NCBI RefSeq assembly: GCF_025457425.1
Contig: NZ_JAMXIA010000001.1
Location: forward strand, 3,472,001-3,536,000
Origin: Chryseobacterium foetidum
GTDB lineage: Bacteria > Bacteroidota > Bacteroidia > Flavobacteriales > Weeksellaceae
Length of the DNA stretch: 64,000 nt
Reading direction: 5' to 3'
Positions within the stretch are counted from its first letter, which is position 1. Each line of letters starts with the position of its first letter. Under the pieces are notes generated by a model that did no database searches, was not told the DNA's origin, and saw only the letters and a program-made list of their open reading frames with translations. Below are positions 43,506-53,902 of the stretch, piece after piece. The position numbers and the translations under genes are program-made.

Positions 43506-46162
43506 TGAAGTTTAAATTAAAATTAATTGCAATTTCATTGTTATGTTCTGTAATTATTTCAGCACAAAAACCTTTATACAAAGACCCAAAACAACCGGTA
43601 GAAGTACGAGTTCAGGATTTGCTGAAACGCATGACGCCCGAAGAAAAATTCTGGCAATGCTTCATGATTCCCGGCGATTTGGACAACGTTCCGAAAGGTC
43701 AATATTCACATGGAATTTTTGGATTGCAGGTGAGTGCAGGAAATCAGGGTGGCGGGGTTGCCGGACAATTGCTGAAATACAATGCCAATGAAGATGCGGA
43801 AAGACTGGCGAAAAAAATCAATGCCATTCAGAAATATTTTGTGGAAGAATCCCGATTGGGAATCCCGATTATCCCTTTTGATGAAGCTTTGCACGGCTTG
43901 ATGCGGGAAGGGGCGACGGCTTTTCCGCAGGCGATCGGTTTGTCGGCGACGTTCAATTCTGAGTTGATGAAAGAGGTTTCAACGGCGATTGCAAAAGAAT
44001 CAAAACTGAGAGGAATCCGTCAGATTTTGACTCCGGTGGTGAATCTGGCAAGTGACGTTCGTTGGGGGAGAACAGAAGAAACGTACGGAGAAGATCCGTT
44101 TCTGACTTCCGTGATGGGTGTGAATTTCGTCAGTTCATTTGAAAATCAGGGAATAATTACTACTCCTAAACATTTTTTGGCGAATGTTGGTGAGGGTGGA
44201 AGGGATTCTTATCCGATTCATTGGAGCAAAAGATATCTGGAGGAAACGCATTTGGTTCCTTTCCAAAAAGCTTTTCAGCAGGGAAAAAGCCGTTCGGTGA
44301 TGACTTCTTATAATTTGTTGGATGGAAGACCTTCAACGGCAAATCATTGGTTGCTGACCGAAAAACTAAAAAAAGAATGGGATTTTAAAGGCTTTGTCAT
44401 CAGCGATGCAAGTGCGGTGGGAGGTGCAAATGTGCTGCATTTTACAGCAAAAGATTACGATGATGCTTCTGCACAGGCGATGAATGCGGGGCTTGATGTG
44501 ATTTTCCAGACAGAATACAATCATTACAAATTGTTTATGCCACCGTTTTTGGATGGAAGAATTTCTAAAGAGAGAATTGATGATGCGGTTTCGAGAGTTT
44601 TGAGGGCGAAATTTGAACTGGGTTTGTTTGAAAATCCGTACGTTTCAGATAAAAATATCAATGAATTAAAGAAATTAAATCACAAACCTTTAGCGGAAAA
44701 AGCAGCGATTGAATCTTTTGTTTTACTTCAGAATAATAATCAGACACTTCCGATTTCGGAAAAGGTAAAGAAGATTTTAATTGTCGGAACTGATGCTGTT
44801 GATGCTCGACTGGGTGGTTATTTCGGACCTGGAAATAAAAAGGTGAGCATTTTGGACGGAATTAAAAATTTCGTCAAAAATAAAAATGTTGAAATTATCT
44901 ATTCTAAGGGGATTGACTGGAATTTGAAGGAGTTTAAAACGATTCCGTCCGAATTTCTGTCTTTCGAAAATCAAAAAGGTTTGTATGGAAAATACTTTTC
45001 AAATTCTGATTTAAAAGGAAATCCTGCGTTTCAAAAACAAGACGAACAATTGAATTTTAAATGGACTTTATATTCCCCAAATCCTGAAAAACTGCAGCCG
45101 GACAATTACAGCGTTCGTTGGACAGGAGAACTCGAAGCTCCGAATTCAGGAAAATATCAATTGGGACTTCGTGGAAATGATGGTTTCAGATTGTTTTTAA
45201 ATGGAAAACTGATTATCGACAACTGGGAAAAGCTGAGCTATTCAACTAAAACTTTCGATGTTGATTTTGTCAAAGGTCAGAACTATGATATTGCGATTGA
45301 GTTCCATGAAAACAGAGGAGAAGCAAATATTGAATTGATCTGGAATTATGGATTAAACAATTACCAAAAGGATTTTGATGAAGCGTTAAAATTGGCTCAA
45401 GATGCAGACTACATCATCGTTACCGCGGGAATTCATGAAGGTGAATTTCAGGATCGTTCTTCACTGAGTTTACCTGGAAATCAGGAAGAATTTATACATA
45501 AAGTTTCAAAATTAAATAAGCCGACAACTGTGGTTTTGGTTGGAGGTTCAGCGATAAAAACGACAGATTGGAAAGATAAAGTCGGAGCGATTTTAGATGT
45601 CTGGTATCCCGGCGAAGAAGGCGGAAATGCCGTAGCAAAAGTGCTTTTTGGAGCAGAAAATCCTTCAGGGAAATTGCCTGTTACATTTCCAATTGAGGAA
45701 GGGCAGTTGCCTCTGACGTACAATCATCATCCGACCGGGCGGGGAAATGATTACCACGATTTGAGTGGCGAGCCTTTGTATCCGTTTGGTTTTGGAATGA
45801 GTTATTCGACTTTTGAAATATCTGATTTACATTTAAACAAATTGAAATTTAATGAAAATGAAACGATTGTAGCCAAAATTAAAGTTAAAAATACAGGTTC
45901 AAAAGCCGGAAGTGAGGTGGTACAGTTGTATGTAAAAGATTTGCTGGCATCCGTTTCCAGACCGATTCTGGAACTGAAAGGATTTCAAAAAGTATATCTA
46001 AAATCCGGCGAATCACAAGAAGTTTCAATTGAAATTCCGGTCAAAGAACTTCAGTTTTTAGACGAAAAAATGAACTGGATCGTGGAAAAGGGAACGTACA
46101 GAATCATGGTTGGAAATTCATCAAAAAATCTTCCGCTAAAACAAAATATTGAGGTGGAATAG
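43505..46162 (+). CDS. GH3 beta-glycosidase with inserted PA14 domain
   Basis: An 885-residue secreted family 3 glycoside hydrolase (beta-glucosidase or beta-xylosidase type). Order: signal peptide, GH3 N-domain (about 30-370) with KHFLANVGEGGRDSYPIHWS and nucleophile Asp301 in GFVISDASAV (Ala follows where Trp is common), GH3 C-domain split by a PA14 domain (about 495-620, GKYQLGLRGNDGFRLFLNGK), and a fibronectin-III-like end (about 780-885). PA14 insertion is typical of one GH3 subgroup and shapes substrate specificity. It is co-translated with the fucosidase. Confidence 0.92.
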   Translation: MKFKLKLIAISLLCSVIISAQKPLYKDPKQPVEVRVQDLLKRMTPEEKFWQCFMIPGDLDNVPKGQYSHGIFGLQVSAGNQGGGVAGQLLKYNANEDAERLAKKINAIQKYFVEESRLGIPIIPFDEALHGLMREGATAFPQAIGLSATFNSELMKEVSTAIAKESKLRGIRQILTPVVNLASDVRWGRTEETYGEDPFLTSVMGVNFVSSFENQGIITTPKHFLANVGEGGRDSYPIHWSKRYLEETHLVPFQKAFQQGKSRSVMTSYNLLDGRPSTANHWLLTEKLKKEWDFKGFVISDASAVGGANVLHFTAKDYDDASAQAMNAGLDVIFQTEYNHYKLFMPPFLDGRISKERIDDAVSRVLRAKFELGLFENPYVSDKNINELKKLNHKPLAEKAAIESFVLLQNNNQTLPISEKVKKILIVGTDAVDARLGGYFGPGNKKVSILDGIKNFVKNKNVEIIYSKGIDWNLKEFKTIPSEFLSFENQKGLYGKYFSNSDLKGNPAFQKQDEQLNFKWTLYSPNPEKLQPDNYSVRWTGELEAPNSGKYQLGLRGNDGFRLFLNGKLIIDNWEKLSYSTKTFDVDFVKGQNYDIAIEFHENRGEANIELIWNYGLNNYQKDFDEALKLAQDADYIIVTAGIHEGEFQDRSSLSLPGNQEEFIHKVSKLNKPTTVVLVGGSAIKTTDWKDKVGAILDVWYPGEEGGNAVAKVLFGAENPSGKLPVTFPIEEGQLPLTYNHHPTGRGNDYHDLSGEPLYPFGFGMSYSTFEISDLHLNKLKFNENETIVAKIKVKNTGSKAGSEVVQLYVKDLLASVSRPILELKGFQKVYLKSGESQEVSIEIPVKELQFLDEKMNWIVEKGTYRIMVGNSSKNLPLKQNIEVE

Positions 46163-46400
46163 TGTTTTGGATCAAATATGATGATTAGCTGTAATGATAA
46201 AAAAAATAGTATTTCCTGATTTAGTTTACGCCTTTGTATATCTTAACAGCAGCCCATATTAAAAATTTTTTGTCTGACTTTGCGTTAAATTAAAAAATTA
46301 TATAAAATTCTAATTCAACAATGTAAAACCATTTTCTTTTAGGGAACGGTTTTTGCAACTTTTGTGCAAAATAATTCTCACACATCACATCATTAAATTT

Positions 46401-47711
46401 ATGAAAAAATATCTTCTACCGGCAGTCGCTGTGCTGTGTTTCAGTTGTAAGGAAAATAAAAATCAGAATACTTCAGAAACCGAAGTGGTGACCAAAACAG
46501 ATACTTTAAAACTTCCCGCGCCAGATGAGAAAGGTGCTAAAAACAAATTCAGCAACGTCATCGGATGGCCAGCAGGAAAGACGCCAACAGCTCCTGAAGG
46601 ATTTACGGTAACGCGTTTTGCGGAAAATATTAAAAGTCCGAGAAACATGATTCAGGCTGCAAACGGCGATATCTTTGTAGTACTTTCCAACTCTGAAAGA
46701 ACAAAAACCGAAAAAATTAAAAATGACATCAGCGGAAAAAGTGATGCTGAGGTCGGCGGGAAATCTGCGAACCGCATTATTTTGTACAGAGATGCCAACA
46801 AAGATGGCGTTGCAGAATCATCTTCCGTTTTTCTTGATAATTTAAATCAGCCGTACGGAATGCTGATCATTAAAGATAAATTTTATGTCGCCAATACCGA
46901 TGGACTTTGGGTCTATCCTTACAAAGAAGCTGATACGAAAATTACACAGGCGGGAAAGAAAATTGTTGACCTGCCAGCGGGAGGTTACAATAATCACTGG
47001 ACGCGAAATTTAATTGCCAATAAAGATCAGTCTAAAATCTATATTTCCGTTGGTTCCGGAAGCAATGTCGGCGAAAACGGAATGGAATATGAAGTGAGAA
47101 GAGCCAATATTCTGGAAGTCAATCCTGACGGAAGCGGAGAAAAAATCTACGGATCCGGACTTCGAAATCCTGTCGGAATGAGCTGGAATCCTTCTACCGG
47201 AGAACTGTGGACGGTCGTAAATGAAAGAGATGAATTGGGCGATGAGCTCGTTCCGGATTATCTGACCAGTGTAAAACGCGATCAGTTTTACGGTTGGCCT
47301 TACGCTTACTTTGGAAAAAATGAAGACCCCAGAAGAAAGGGTGAAAAACCTGATTTGGTTGCAAAAACCATTGTTCCGGATGTTCCGTTGGGATCGCACA
47401 CTGCTTCTTTAGGACTTACGTTTTACACAGGAAATCAGTTTCCTGAAAAATATAAAAACGGAGCTTTCATTGGGCAACACGGTTCTTGGAATCGTTCCTC
47501 GTTGGTGGGTTATCAGGTCGCTTTTGTTCCTTTTGCCAACGGAAAAGCTTCAGGACCGTATCAGCCATTTTTAACCGGATTTATTGCGAATGAAGAGAAA
47601 GGTGACGTGTACGGAAGACCTGTCGGAGTACTGCAAATCGCCGACGGTTCGATTCTCGTTGCTGATGATGTAAGCGGGATTGTATGGAGAGTGGCACACA
47701 ATAAAAAATAA
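46401..47711 (+). CDS. PQQ-type sugar (sorbosone) dehydrogenase lipoprotein
   Basis: About 436 residues in a six-bladed propeller of the soluble glucose/sorbosone dehydrogenase family, which oxidises sugars with PQQ. The start at 46401 gives a lipoprotein signal (MKKYLLPAVAVLCFSC), better than the frame extension to 46353. Motifs: PEGFTVTRFAENIKSPRNM, GGYNNHWTRNL, GSGLRNPVGMSWNP, and QFYGWPYAYFG. No PQQ-synthesis genes are in the window, so cofactor supply is unknown. It stands alone downstream of the glycosidases and may act on released sugars (inference). Confidence 0.85.
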   Translation: MKKYLLPAVAVLCFSCKENKNQNTSETEVVTKTDTLKLPAPDEKGAKNKFSNVIGWPAGKTPTAPEGFTVTRFAENIKSPRNMIQAANGDIFVVLSNSERTKTEKIKNDISGKSDAEVGGKSANRIILYRDANKDGVAESSSVFLDNLNQPYGMLIIKDKFYVANTDGLWVYPYKEADTKITQAGKKIVDLPAGGYNNHWTRNLIANKDQSKIYISVGSGSNVGENGMEYEVRRANILEVNPDGSGEKIYGSGLRNPVGMSWNPSTGELWTVVNERDELGDELVPDYLTSVKRDQFYGWPYAYFGKNEDPRRKGEKPDLVAKTIVPDVPLGSHTASLGLTFYTGNQFPEKYKNGAFIGQHGSWNRSSLVGYQVAFVPFANGKASGPYQPFLTGFIANEEKGDVYGRPVGVLQIADGSILVADDVSGIVWRVAHNKK

Positions 47712-47842
47712 TTTCACTCCTAATTTTAATTTAGATAAAATGATAAATTCAGCAATCAAAATGTGGTATGAAATCTGTAATACTTCTTTTAAAATACAAT
47801 TGATTTTCTTTAAAAGAGATTCAATTATTAAAATGTAAAGTC

Positions 47843-48115
47843 ATGAAAAAGTATTTAATATCAGCACTTTTAGTCGTAGGATTATCTACTACAGCTTTAG
47901 CACAGAGACATCCACCTCGTCCTACGCCACCGCCGCATCCGTCAAAAACTCAATTGACAAACAGTAAAGCGAGTGAACTGGATAAACGATACCGAACAGA
48001 AAAGAAAATGATTATGAACCATCCGCTGGCAACGAAGAAAATGAAAAATGAGCAGCTGAAGGCTTTGAATCTGAGATATCAGAATGAGAAGAAACTTCTC
48101 AGAGCTGCAAGATAA
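47843..48115 (+). CDS. Small secreted basic protein with Pro/His-rich segment
   Basis: 90 residues: signal peptide (to TALAQ), RHPPRPTPPPHPSK segment, then a helical Lys/Arg-rich part with two similar stretches (LDKRYRTEKKMI and LNLRYQNEKKLL). Periplasmic, possibly metal- or envelope-binding through the His/Pro part. No family recognised. Followed by a terminator. Confidence 0.7.
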   Translation: MKKYLISALLVVGLSTTALAQRHPPRPTPPPHPSKTQLTNSKASELDKRYRTEKKMIMNHPLATKKMKNEQLKALNLRYQNEKKLLRAAR

Positions 48116-48137
48116 TTTTAAATTAAAGTGAAAACAG

Positions 48138-48169
48138 AAAAAAGAGAATGCAAATGTGTTCTCTTTTTT
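48138..48169 (+). terminator. Terminator after the small secreted protein gene
   Basis: Perfect 11-bp stem AAAAAAGAGAA / TTCTCTTTTTT with 10-base loop. Confidence 0.88.
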
Positions 48170-48278
48170 AGTTATCGGTGAAAATCCACATGACTTTTTT
48201 CCGAACGTGCTCACATCCATTTGCTGAAACGCAAAACATCCAATATTTTTCCTTAAATTCGCATAAAATTTTAAACTA

Positions 48279-49667
48279 ATGAATTACGATATTATTGTCA
48301 TCGGTAGTGGTCCTGGTGGATATGTTACAGCAATCAGAGCAGCACAGTTGGGTTTTAAAACTGCAATTATCGAGAAAGAAAATTTAGGAGGAATTTGCCT
48401 TAACTGGGGTTGTATTCCAACGAAAGCTTTGTTGAAATCTGCTCAGGTTTTTCATTATATCAATCACGCTGAAGATTATGGTTTAAACAAAGTGGAAGCG
48501 AGTTTTGAGTTTCCGAATGTGATCCAGAGAAGCCGTGGTGTTGCCTCTAAAATGAGCAAAGGAATCGAATTCTTAATGAAAAAGAACAAGATCGACGTAA
48601 TTCTTGGTACTGCTAAAGTTCAGAAAGGTAAAAAAGTTTCTGTAACCGATAAAGACGGTAAAGTAACTGAGTATTCCGGAACCAACATTATCATTGCTAC
48701 AGGAGCGCGTTCAAGAGAATTGCCAAACCTTCCACAAGACGGTAAAAAAGTTATCGGATACAGACAGGCATTGTCTCTTCCTGAGCAACCAAAATCTATG
48801 ATCGTTGTAGGTTCGGGAGCTATCGGAGTTGAGTTTGCTGATTTTTATAACACAATGGGTACGAAAGTAACTGTTGTTGAATTCTTGCCAAACATCGTTC
48901 CCGTAGAAGATGAAGAAATCTCAAAACACCTCGAGAAATCTTTGAAAAAAACAGGGATCGAAATTATGACCAACGCATCTGTTGAAAGCGTAGACACAAG
49001 CGGAAACGGTGTGAAAGCGACTGTAAAAACAGAAAAAGGAAATATCACTCTTGAAGCTGACATCCTGTTATCTGCTGTGGGAATTGCTGCGAACATCGAA
49101 AACATCGGTCTTGAAGAAGTAGGAATTCAAACAGATAAAGGTAGAGTTTTGGTGAACGAATGGTACGAAACTTCAGTTCCTGGATACTACGCCATCGGAG
49201 ATATTATCCCGACTCAGGCTTTGGCACACGTTGCTTCTGCTGAGGGAATTACCTGTGTAGAAAAAATCAAAGGAATGCATGTTGAGAAAATCGACTATGG
49301 CAATATTCCTGGATGTACTTACTGTCACCCTGAGGTAGCTTCTGTTGGTCTTACCGAAAAGCAGGCTAAAGAAAAAGGTTACGAAATCAAAGTTGGGAAA
49401 TTCCCTCTTTCTGCAAGTGGAAAAGCCACTGCAAACGGAAATACAGATGGTTTCATCAAAGTAATTTTCGATGCTAAATATGGCGAATGGTTAGGTTGCC
49501 ACATGATTGGTGAAGGCGTTACCGATATGGTTGCTGAAGCTGTTGTTGCAAGAAAACTGGAAACGACAGGACACGAAATCATCAAATCTATTCACCCGCA
49601 TCCAACGGTTTCTGAAGCCATTATGGAAGCTGCTGCAGCTGCTTATGGTGAAGTGATTCACATTTAA
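48279..49667 (+). CDS. lpdA: Dihydrolipoyl dehydrogenase (E3)
   Basis: The E3 component of pyruvate, 2-oxoglutarate and branched-chain 2-oxoacid dehydrogenases, also serving glycine cleavage: it reoxidises dihydrolipoamide with NAD. 462 residues, normal length. FAD-binding GSGPGGYVTAIRAAQLG at the N-terminus, redox cysteines Cys40 and Cys45 in GGICLNWGCIPTKALL, NAD-binding GSGAIGVEFADF near 178, and the catalytic HPHPTVSE near the C-terminus. Single gene with its own terminator; codon use suggests high expression. Confidence 0.95.
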   Translation: MNYDIIVIGSGPGGYVTAIRAAQLGFKTAIIEKENLGGICLNWGCIPTKALLKSAQVFHYINHAEDYGLNKVEASFEFPNVIQRSRGVASKMSKGIEFLMKKNKIDVILGTAKVQKGKKVSVTDKDGKVTEYSGTNIIIATGARSRELPNLPQDGKKVIGYRQALSLPEQPKSMIVVGSGAIGVEFADFYNTMGTKVTVVEFLPNIVPVEDEEISKHLEKSLKKTGIEIMTNASVESVDTSGNGVKATVKTEKGNITLEADILLSAVGIAANIENIGLEEVGIQTDKGRVLVNEWYETSVPGYYAIGDIIPTQALAHVASAEGITCVEKIKGMHVEKIDYGNIPGCTYCHPEVASVGLTEKQAKEKGYEIKVGKFPLSASGKATANGNTDGFIKVIFDAKYGEWLGCHMIGEGVTDMVAEAVVARKLETTGHEIIKSIHPHPTVSEAIMEAAAAAYGEVIHI

Positions 49668-49695
49668 TTAGAAATTTTTATTCTAAATATTCAAG

Positions 49696-49718
49696 CCACA
49701 GATTCGTCTGTGGTTTTT
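49696..49718 (+). terminator. Terminator of lpdA
   Basis: CCACAGA-TTCG-TCTGTGG stem with UUCG loop and T-run. A near-identical stem recurs after the next gene. Confidence 0.9.
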
Positions 49719-49802
49719 GTTTTTCCTAAACAATTTTTCTCTTTTATTTCACTTATTTTCTTAATTTTATTCCATCAATAAACTACAAATTAAAATAAAA
49801 TT

Positions 49803-50417
49803 ATGTTTAAAAAATTAGCTGCGGAAGCTTTAGGACTGGGAGATATTGGTAAAATTATTCCTGCTCAGGATTATGATAAAGTAGATTCTGATGATTATAT
49901 TTTATCTGAAGACAATGAGAAAATTTTCTTTCTGATTAAATCCCGTAGAGACGAATATTGCTTCACCAACAGAGCTTTAATTCACATTGACGGTGCAAGT
50001 GCAATCGACAGAAAAAGGGTTTTAAGAAGATACGAATACTACCAGTTTCCATTTTCGAATTTGACTTTGCAAACTGCGGGAACCATCGATCTTGATGCTG
50101 AAATTTCATTCAATATCGGGAATGTTCCTTTAATGATCAGCGTTGCGAAAGCTCAGATTGATCAGCTGAAAGATTTGTACAAAGCATTATTGGCAATTCA
50201 GCAGGAAGTTCATCACAATCATTCACTGTTGAATTTTTCTAATGACAGTATTTTGAAAGCCATCGGCAGTGTCGCTTCAGGAAAGCAGGAAAACGTTTCA
50301 AAAAGTCAGGAATTAAAGGCAATCAACGAATATATCTTTGCATGGAACACCAACAGTTTCGACAGATACACTCAGAAAGATTTTTCTAAAATTTTTGAAA
50401 AGTATATTAATAATTAA
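49803..50417 (+). CDS. PH domain protein, YvbH-like
   Basis: A 204-residue protein of the bacterial PH-domain/YvbH group: PH-like core (about 10-125; DEYCFTNRALIHIDGASAIDRK) and a helical YvbH extension (about 140-204). B. subtilis YvbH has about the same length. Soluble, function unknown; the bacterial PH fold is thought to mediate protein contacts at membranes. Single gene with its own terminator. Confidence 0.8.
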   Translation: MFKKLAAEALGLGDIGKIIPAQDYDKVDSDDYILSEDNEKIFFLIKSRRDEYCFTNRALIHIDGASAIDRKRVLRRYEYYQFPFSNLTLQTAGTIDLDAEISFNIGNVPLMISVAKAQIDQLKDLYKALLAIQQEVHHNHSLLNFSNDSILKAIGSVASGKQENVSKSQELKAINEYIFAWNTNSFDRYTQKDFSKIFEKYINN

Positions 50418-50440
50418 GAGTTTCACACAACATAAAGCGA

Positions 50441-50467
50441 CCACAGATTTTGTCTGTGGTTTTTTTA
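50441..50467 (+). terminator. Terminator of the PH-domain gene
   Basis: CCACAGA / TCTGTGG, 5-base loop, then seven Ts. Confidence 0.9.
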
Positions 50468-50543
50468 ATCTAAATTCCACAAAAGGGTTATTGCAGAGGA
50501 ATAAATAACTGACTAACTTTATCTCAACCAAAAAACAATAATT

Positions 50544-52085
50544 ATGAAATACTTCGACTTCCACTGTCATCCGATTTTGAAGCAATTATTTAGCGACGAA
50601 CCAAATATTGATTCATTTATTTCTAAAAACGATTTGGGAGCAATCCCAGACTGGTGCTCAGAGCTCAGAAATGTGGTTCAGACACAGACCAATCATTCTC
50701 AGCTTGCGGAGTTTAAAGATGAAGTGGTTGTAGGTGCAACTCTCTACAGTGTTGAAAAATATGTTGCCGAAGTGGTGAATCCTTTGCGCAAAAATCTTAA
50801 AAAAGAAGCACAGTTTAAACTTTCACAGACTCTGCTCAAAAGCATTGCTGACAATACCTACAAACCTTTTTCCGGTTTTTTAATGGAGAGAACTTTGGGA
50901 GAATATCTGCGGGCCTCGTCGTCATACAATATTCTTACAAAAAACAGCTTTAATAATCCACTTCCTAAAAATAAAGTAAATATCTTCTTTACCATTGAAG
51001 GTTGTCATTCTTTAGTTGACGAAAATAATTATTGTGACGCAACACATACTTATAAGCCAGCCGAAATTCTGTCAAATTTAGATAAAGTGCTCGAAAAAGT
51101 GAATATTCTTTCCATCAACTTGACGCATCTTCAACAGTCAAGTCTATGCAACCATGCTTTCGGGATGCAGGTTGCGAACATTGAGCCTTTTGTACCCAAG
51201 GGTAACGGACTTGAAAACGATGGCAAAGAAGTTGTTCAGGGAATTTTTGACAGAAAAATCTGCGTGGATGTAAAACACATGAGCTATAAATCCAGAAAAG
51301 ATTTAATGAATAAAATTGATGCCGGAGAATTTAACGGTGTTCAGCCTGTGGTTTGTACGCATGCCGGATTTACAGGAATTACATTTAAAGACTGGACAAA
51401 ATTCATTGATTTTAAAACTGAAAAACACGGAACATGGAGTCTTGATATTGCTAAACCGATTAATGCTAAGAGTAATCCGATGCGACCAGGATTCCCTGGG
51501 TTTAATGCTTCATCAATTAACCTTTTTGACGAGGAAATCGCCTGGATTGTTAAAAACAAAGGCGTAATTGGAATTTCACTTGATAAAAGAATTCTTGGAT
51601 TTTCTAATGATAACTCAGGAAGTAATCCAGATGATGCTGCGCTCGATAAGGAATATTTTTCAAAAGCTGAATGGGATTCGTTGGGACTTAAAAAGCCTGT
51701 GAACAGACTGGAGGTTTCAGATGATTATTACCTTACTGTAAAGGAAGCAGAAGACAGCCCGGGCGACGAATATTTCCAATACAGTCATTTTTTCAATCAT
51801 CTGAAGCATTATTTTCAGGTCTGTGTAAACAACGGTATTTCTATCGAAACTGCTCAAAAGCATATTACCATCGGTACAGATTATGACGGCTTGATCAGTC
51901 CATTCGGAGTTACGCCTACTGTTAAAGATATATTTAAACTTAGAAATTATACGAGTCTACATTTCAGAAATTTTCTGGAAGATCTTAGTGATGCCAAAAT
52001 ATGGTCAGACCAGATCAATATGGATGTCTTTATGGAAAACCTTTTTTACCGTAATGGATATAATTTTATCAAATCAAGATTTTAA
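50544..52085 (+). CDS. Membrane dipeptidase-like (M19) amidohydrolase
   Basis: A 513-residue protein of the metal-dependent hydrolase superfamily, closest in pattern to peptidase family M19 (renal dipeptidase). Metal and active-site patterns: FDFHCHP at the N-terminus, FFTIEGCHS (carboxylate bridge position), NLTHLQQSSLCNHAFG, VDVKHMS, VVCTHAGFTG and TIGTDYDG. It is longer than typical M19 enzymes (about 350-400) because of extra segments in the first 150 residues and around 300-400. No signal peptide, so cytoplasmic. The substrate is unproven. Confidence 0.8.
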   Translation: MKYFDFHCHPILKQLFSDEPNIDSFISKNDLGAIPDWCSELRNVVQTQTNHSQLAEFKDEVVVGATLYSVEKYVAEVVNPLRKNLKKEAQFKLSQTLLKSIADNTYKPFSGFLMERTLGEYLRASSSYNILTKNSFNNPLPKNKVNIFFTIEGCHSLVDENNYCDATHTYKPAEILSNLDKVLEKVNILSINLTHLQQSSLCNHAFGMQVANIEPFVPKGNGLENDGKEVVQGIFDRKICVDVKHMSYKSRKDLMNKIDAGEFNGVQPVVCTHAGFTGITFKDWTKFIDFKTEKHGTWSLDIAKPINAKSNPMRPGFPGFNASSINLFDEEIAWIVKNKGVIGISLDKRILGFSNDNSGSNPDDAALDKEYFSKAEWDSLGLKKPVNRLEVSDDYYLTVKEAEDSPGDEYFQYSHFFNHLKHYFQVCVNNGISIETAQKHITIGTDYDGLISPFGVTPTVKDIFKLRNYTSLHFRNFLEDLSDAKIWSDQINMDVFMENLFYRNGYNFIKSRF

Positions 52086-52127
52086 AAAGCATTAAGATTC
52101 TAAACTTTTGATTTTTAATTTCACAAG

Positions 52128-52167
52128 AAAACATCTGTAAAAGCCAATCTTTGCAGGTGTTTTTTTT
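52128..52167 (+). terminator. Terminator after the M19-like gene
   Basis: Stem AACATCTG / CAGGTGTT with G-U pairing and an inner AAAG/CTTT, then eight or more Ts. It lies in a 121-base convergent gap with the adenine deaminase gene. Confidence 0.7.
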
Positions 52168-52206
52168 AGCCTCAACCTAAGTTTAAATTTAACCTAAACC
52201 TCAATC

Positions 52207-53835
52207 TTAACTTACAAAAACATCTGTAAACTCAAAACTTTTCCCGTTAAACAAACCTTTATCACTCAGTTTTAATTCAGGAATGACTAAAAGTGCCATG
52301 AAAGATAAACTCATATAAGGCGCTCTCAATTGGCTGCCCAATTCTTTGGCTCTTTGATTCAGTTTTATGTACAGTTCAGCCACCTCTTCAGCCGGAAGGT
52401 CGGTCATTATCCCTGCAATGGGTAATTCTAAGATCAATTCTTCGGTTTCTGTAGCTAAAGAAATTCCCCCTTTTGCTTTGATGATGGCGTTCACAGCTTT
52501 ACAAATATCACTATCATTTGTCCCGACAACAACAATATTGTGGCAGTCGTGGGCAACACAGGATGCAATAGCTCCGCTTTTTAGACCAATGTTTTTAATA
52601 AAGGCAGTCGCAACAGGCGCATCATTGTATCGGTTGACTACAGCAATTTTCAGAATATCTTCGTCAATATTGGATTCCGCAAAACCATTTTTCACAAGTG
52701 ATTGTGCGTGAATTTCATGCGTGATCAACTGTCCGTCAAGTGCTTCTATCACCCGAATGGTATCGCTCTCATTTTTAATTTTAAAATCAGAAGGTTGCTT
52801 TAAACTGCAGTTGAAATTATTCACAATCGGAGCTTCAACAGACTGAAGGAAAGATCGTCCGTTTTCTGCAACCAATTCTCCATTGATGTAGGTTTTTAAA
52901 ATATTAAAATCTTCTGGATTATCAATTTCAATAAAATCTGCGTTGTCACCAACTTGTAATAAACCAATTGGTAAATTGTAGTGTTTAACGACATTGTAAG
53001 AAGCTGCACGAAGCACGTCTAATAAGTCATAACCAGCTGCTAAAGCACGTTTTACATGATCATTGATGTGAGATTCAATTAAATTATCGGGATGTTTATC
53101 ATCACAACAAAACATGATCTGGTCAGGATAATCTTTCAAAAGTGGAATTAAACTGTCGAAATTCTTTGCCGCACTTCCTTCCCTGATCATAATTTTTACA
53201 CCATGTTTCAGTTTTTCCAAAGCTTCGGTGTGACCGAAACATTCATGATCAGTGGTAATTCCGGCATCGAAATACATTTTCATGCCTTCGCCCATCAATC
53301 CCGGAGCGTGACCGTCAATGGGTTTGTTATGCTTTTTAGCAAAATCTATTTTCTTTAAAACTTCTTCATCTTTATAAATAACACCAGGGAAATTCATCAT
53401 TTCAGCCAGGTAGACGATTTCTTTTCTGTTCAATAATTGGTTGATATCATCAGCATCAATCACAGCACCTGCCGTTTCAAAATTTGTAGCCGGAACACAG
53501 GAAGGAGCCCCAAAATAAAAATGAAACGGAACTTTCCGGGCATTTTCAATCATATAATCAACACCTGAAATTCCTAAAACATTGGCAATTTCATGCGGAT
53601 CGGAAATGGTTCCCACAGTTCCGTGTTTTACGGCAATTCTGGCAAATTCTGAAGGGACGAGCATGCTGCTTTCAATGTGAACGTGCGCATCGATGAAGCC
53701 TGGAAGGATGTACGAGTCTAACTGCTCGTCAATCCTTTGTATTGAAGCAATTTTTCGGTTTACCACAGATACTTCAGCAGGAAAAATTTCCCTGGATATG
53801 ATGTCTGTTAAATTTGCCTTTACTGTAAAATTCAT
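52207..53835 (-). CDS. ade: Adenine deaminase
   Basis: Converts adenine to hypoxanthine in purine salvage. 542 residues, normal for the AdeC family. The metal-binding start PGFIDAHVHIESSML and TISDPHEIANVLG, then HAPGL and TDHECFGHTEALEK, FCCDDKHPDNL, and the C-terminal family block IASCVAHDCHNIVVVGTND are all present. Single gene; a terminator lies between it and the gene upstream. Confidence 0.95.
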   Translation of the reverse strand: MNFTVKANLTDIISREIFPAEVSVVNRKIASIQRIDEQLDSYILPGFIDAHVHIESSMLVPSEFARIAVKHGTVGTISDPHEIANVLGISGVDYMIENARKVPFHFYFGAPSCVPATNFETAGAVIDADDINQLLNRKEIVYLAEMMNFPGVIYKDEEVLKKIDFAKKHNKPIDGHAPGLMGEGMKMYFDAGITTDHECFGHTEALEKLKHGVKIMIREGSAAKNFDSLIPLLKDYPDQIMFCCDDKHPDNLIESHINDHVKRALAAGYDLLDVLRAASYNVVKHYNLPIGLLQVGDNADFIEIDNPEDFNILKTYINGELVAENGRSFLQSVEAPIVNNFNCSLKQPSDFKIKNESDTIRVIEALDGQLITHEIHAQSLVKNGFAESNIDEDILKIAVVNRYNDAPVATAFIKNIGLKSGAIASCVAHDCHNIVVVGTNDSDICKAVNAIIKAKGGISLATETEELILELPIAGIMTDLPAEEVAELYIKLNQRAKELGSQLRAPYMSLSFMALLVIPELKLSDKGLFNGKSFEFTDVFVS

Positions 53836-53856
53836 TTTGATTTGATTAAAATAAAA

Positions 53857-53882
53857 AATTCCTAATCGTGAAATTAGGAATT
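53857..53882 (-). terminator. Terminator between the 144-aa gene and ade
   Basis: Ten-bp stem AATTCCTAAT / ATTAGGAATT; on the minus strand followed by TTTTTTATTTT. Confidence 0.85.
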
Positions 53883-53902
53883 ATTATTGATTTTGTTTTA
53901 AA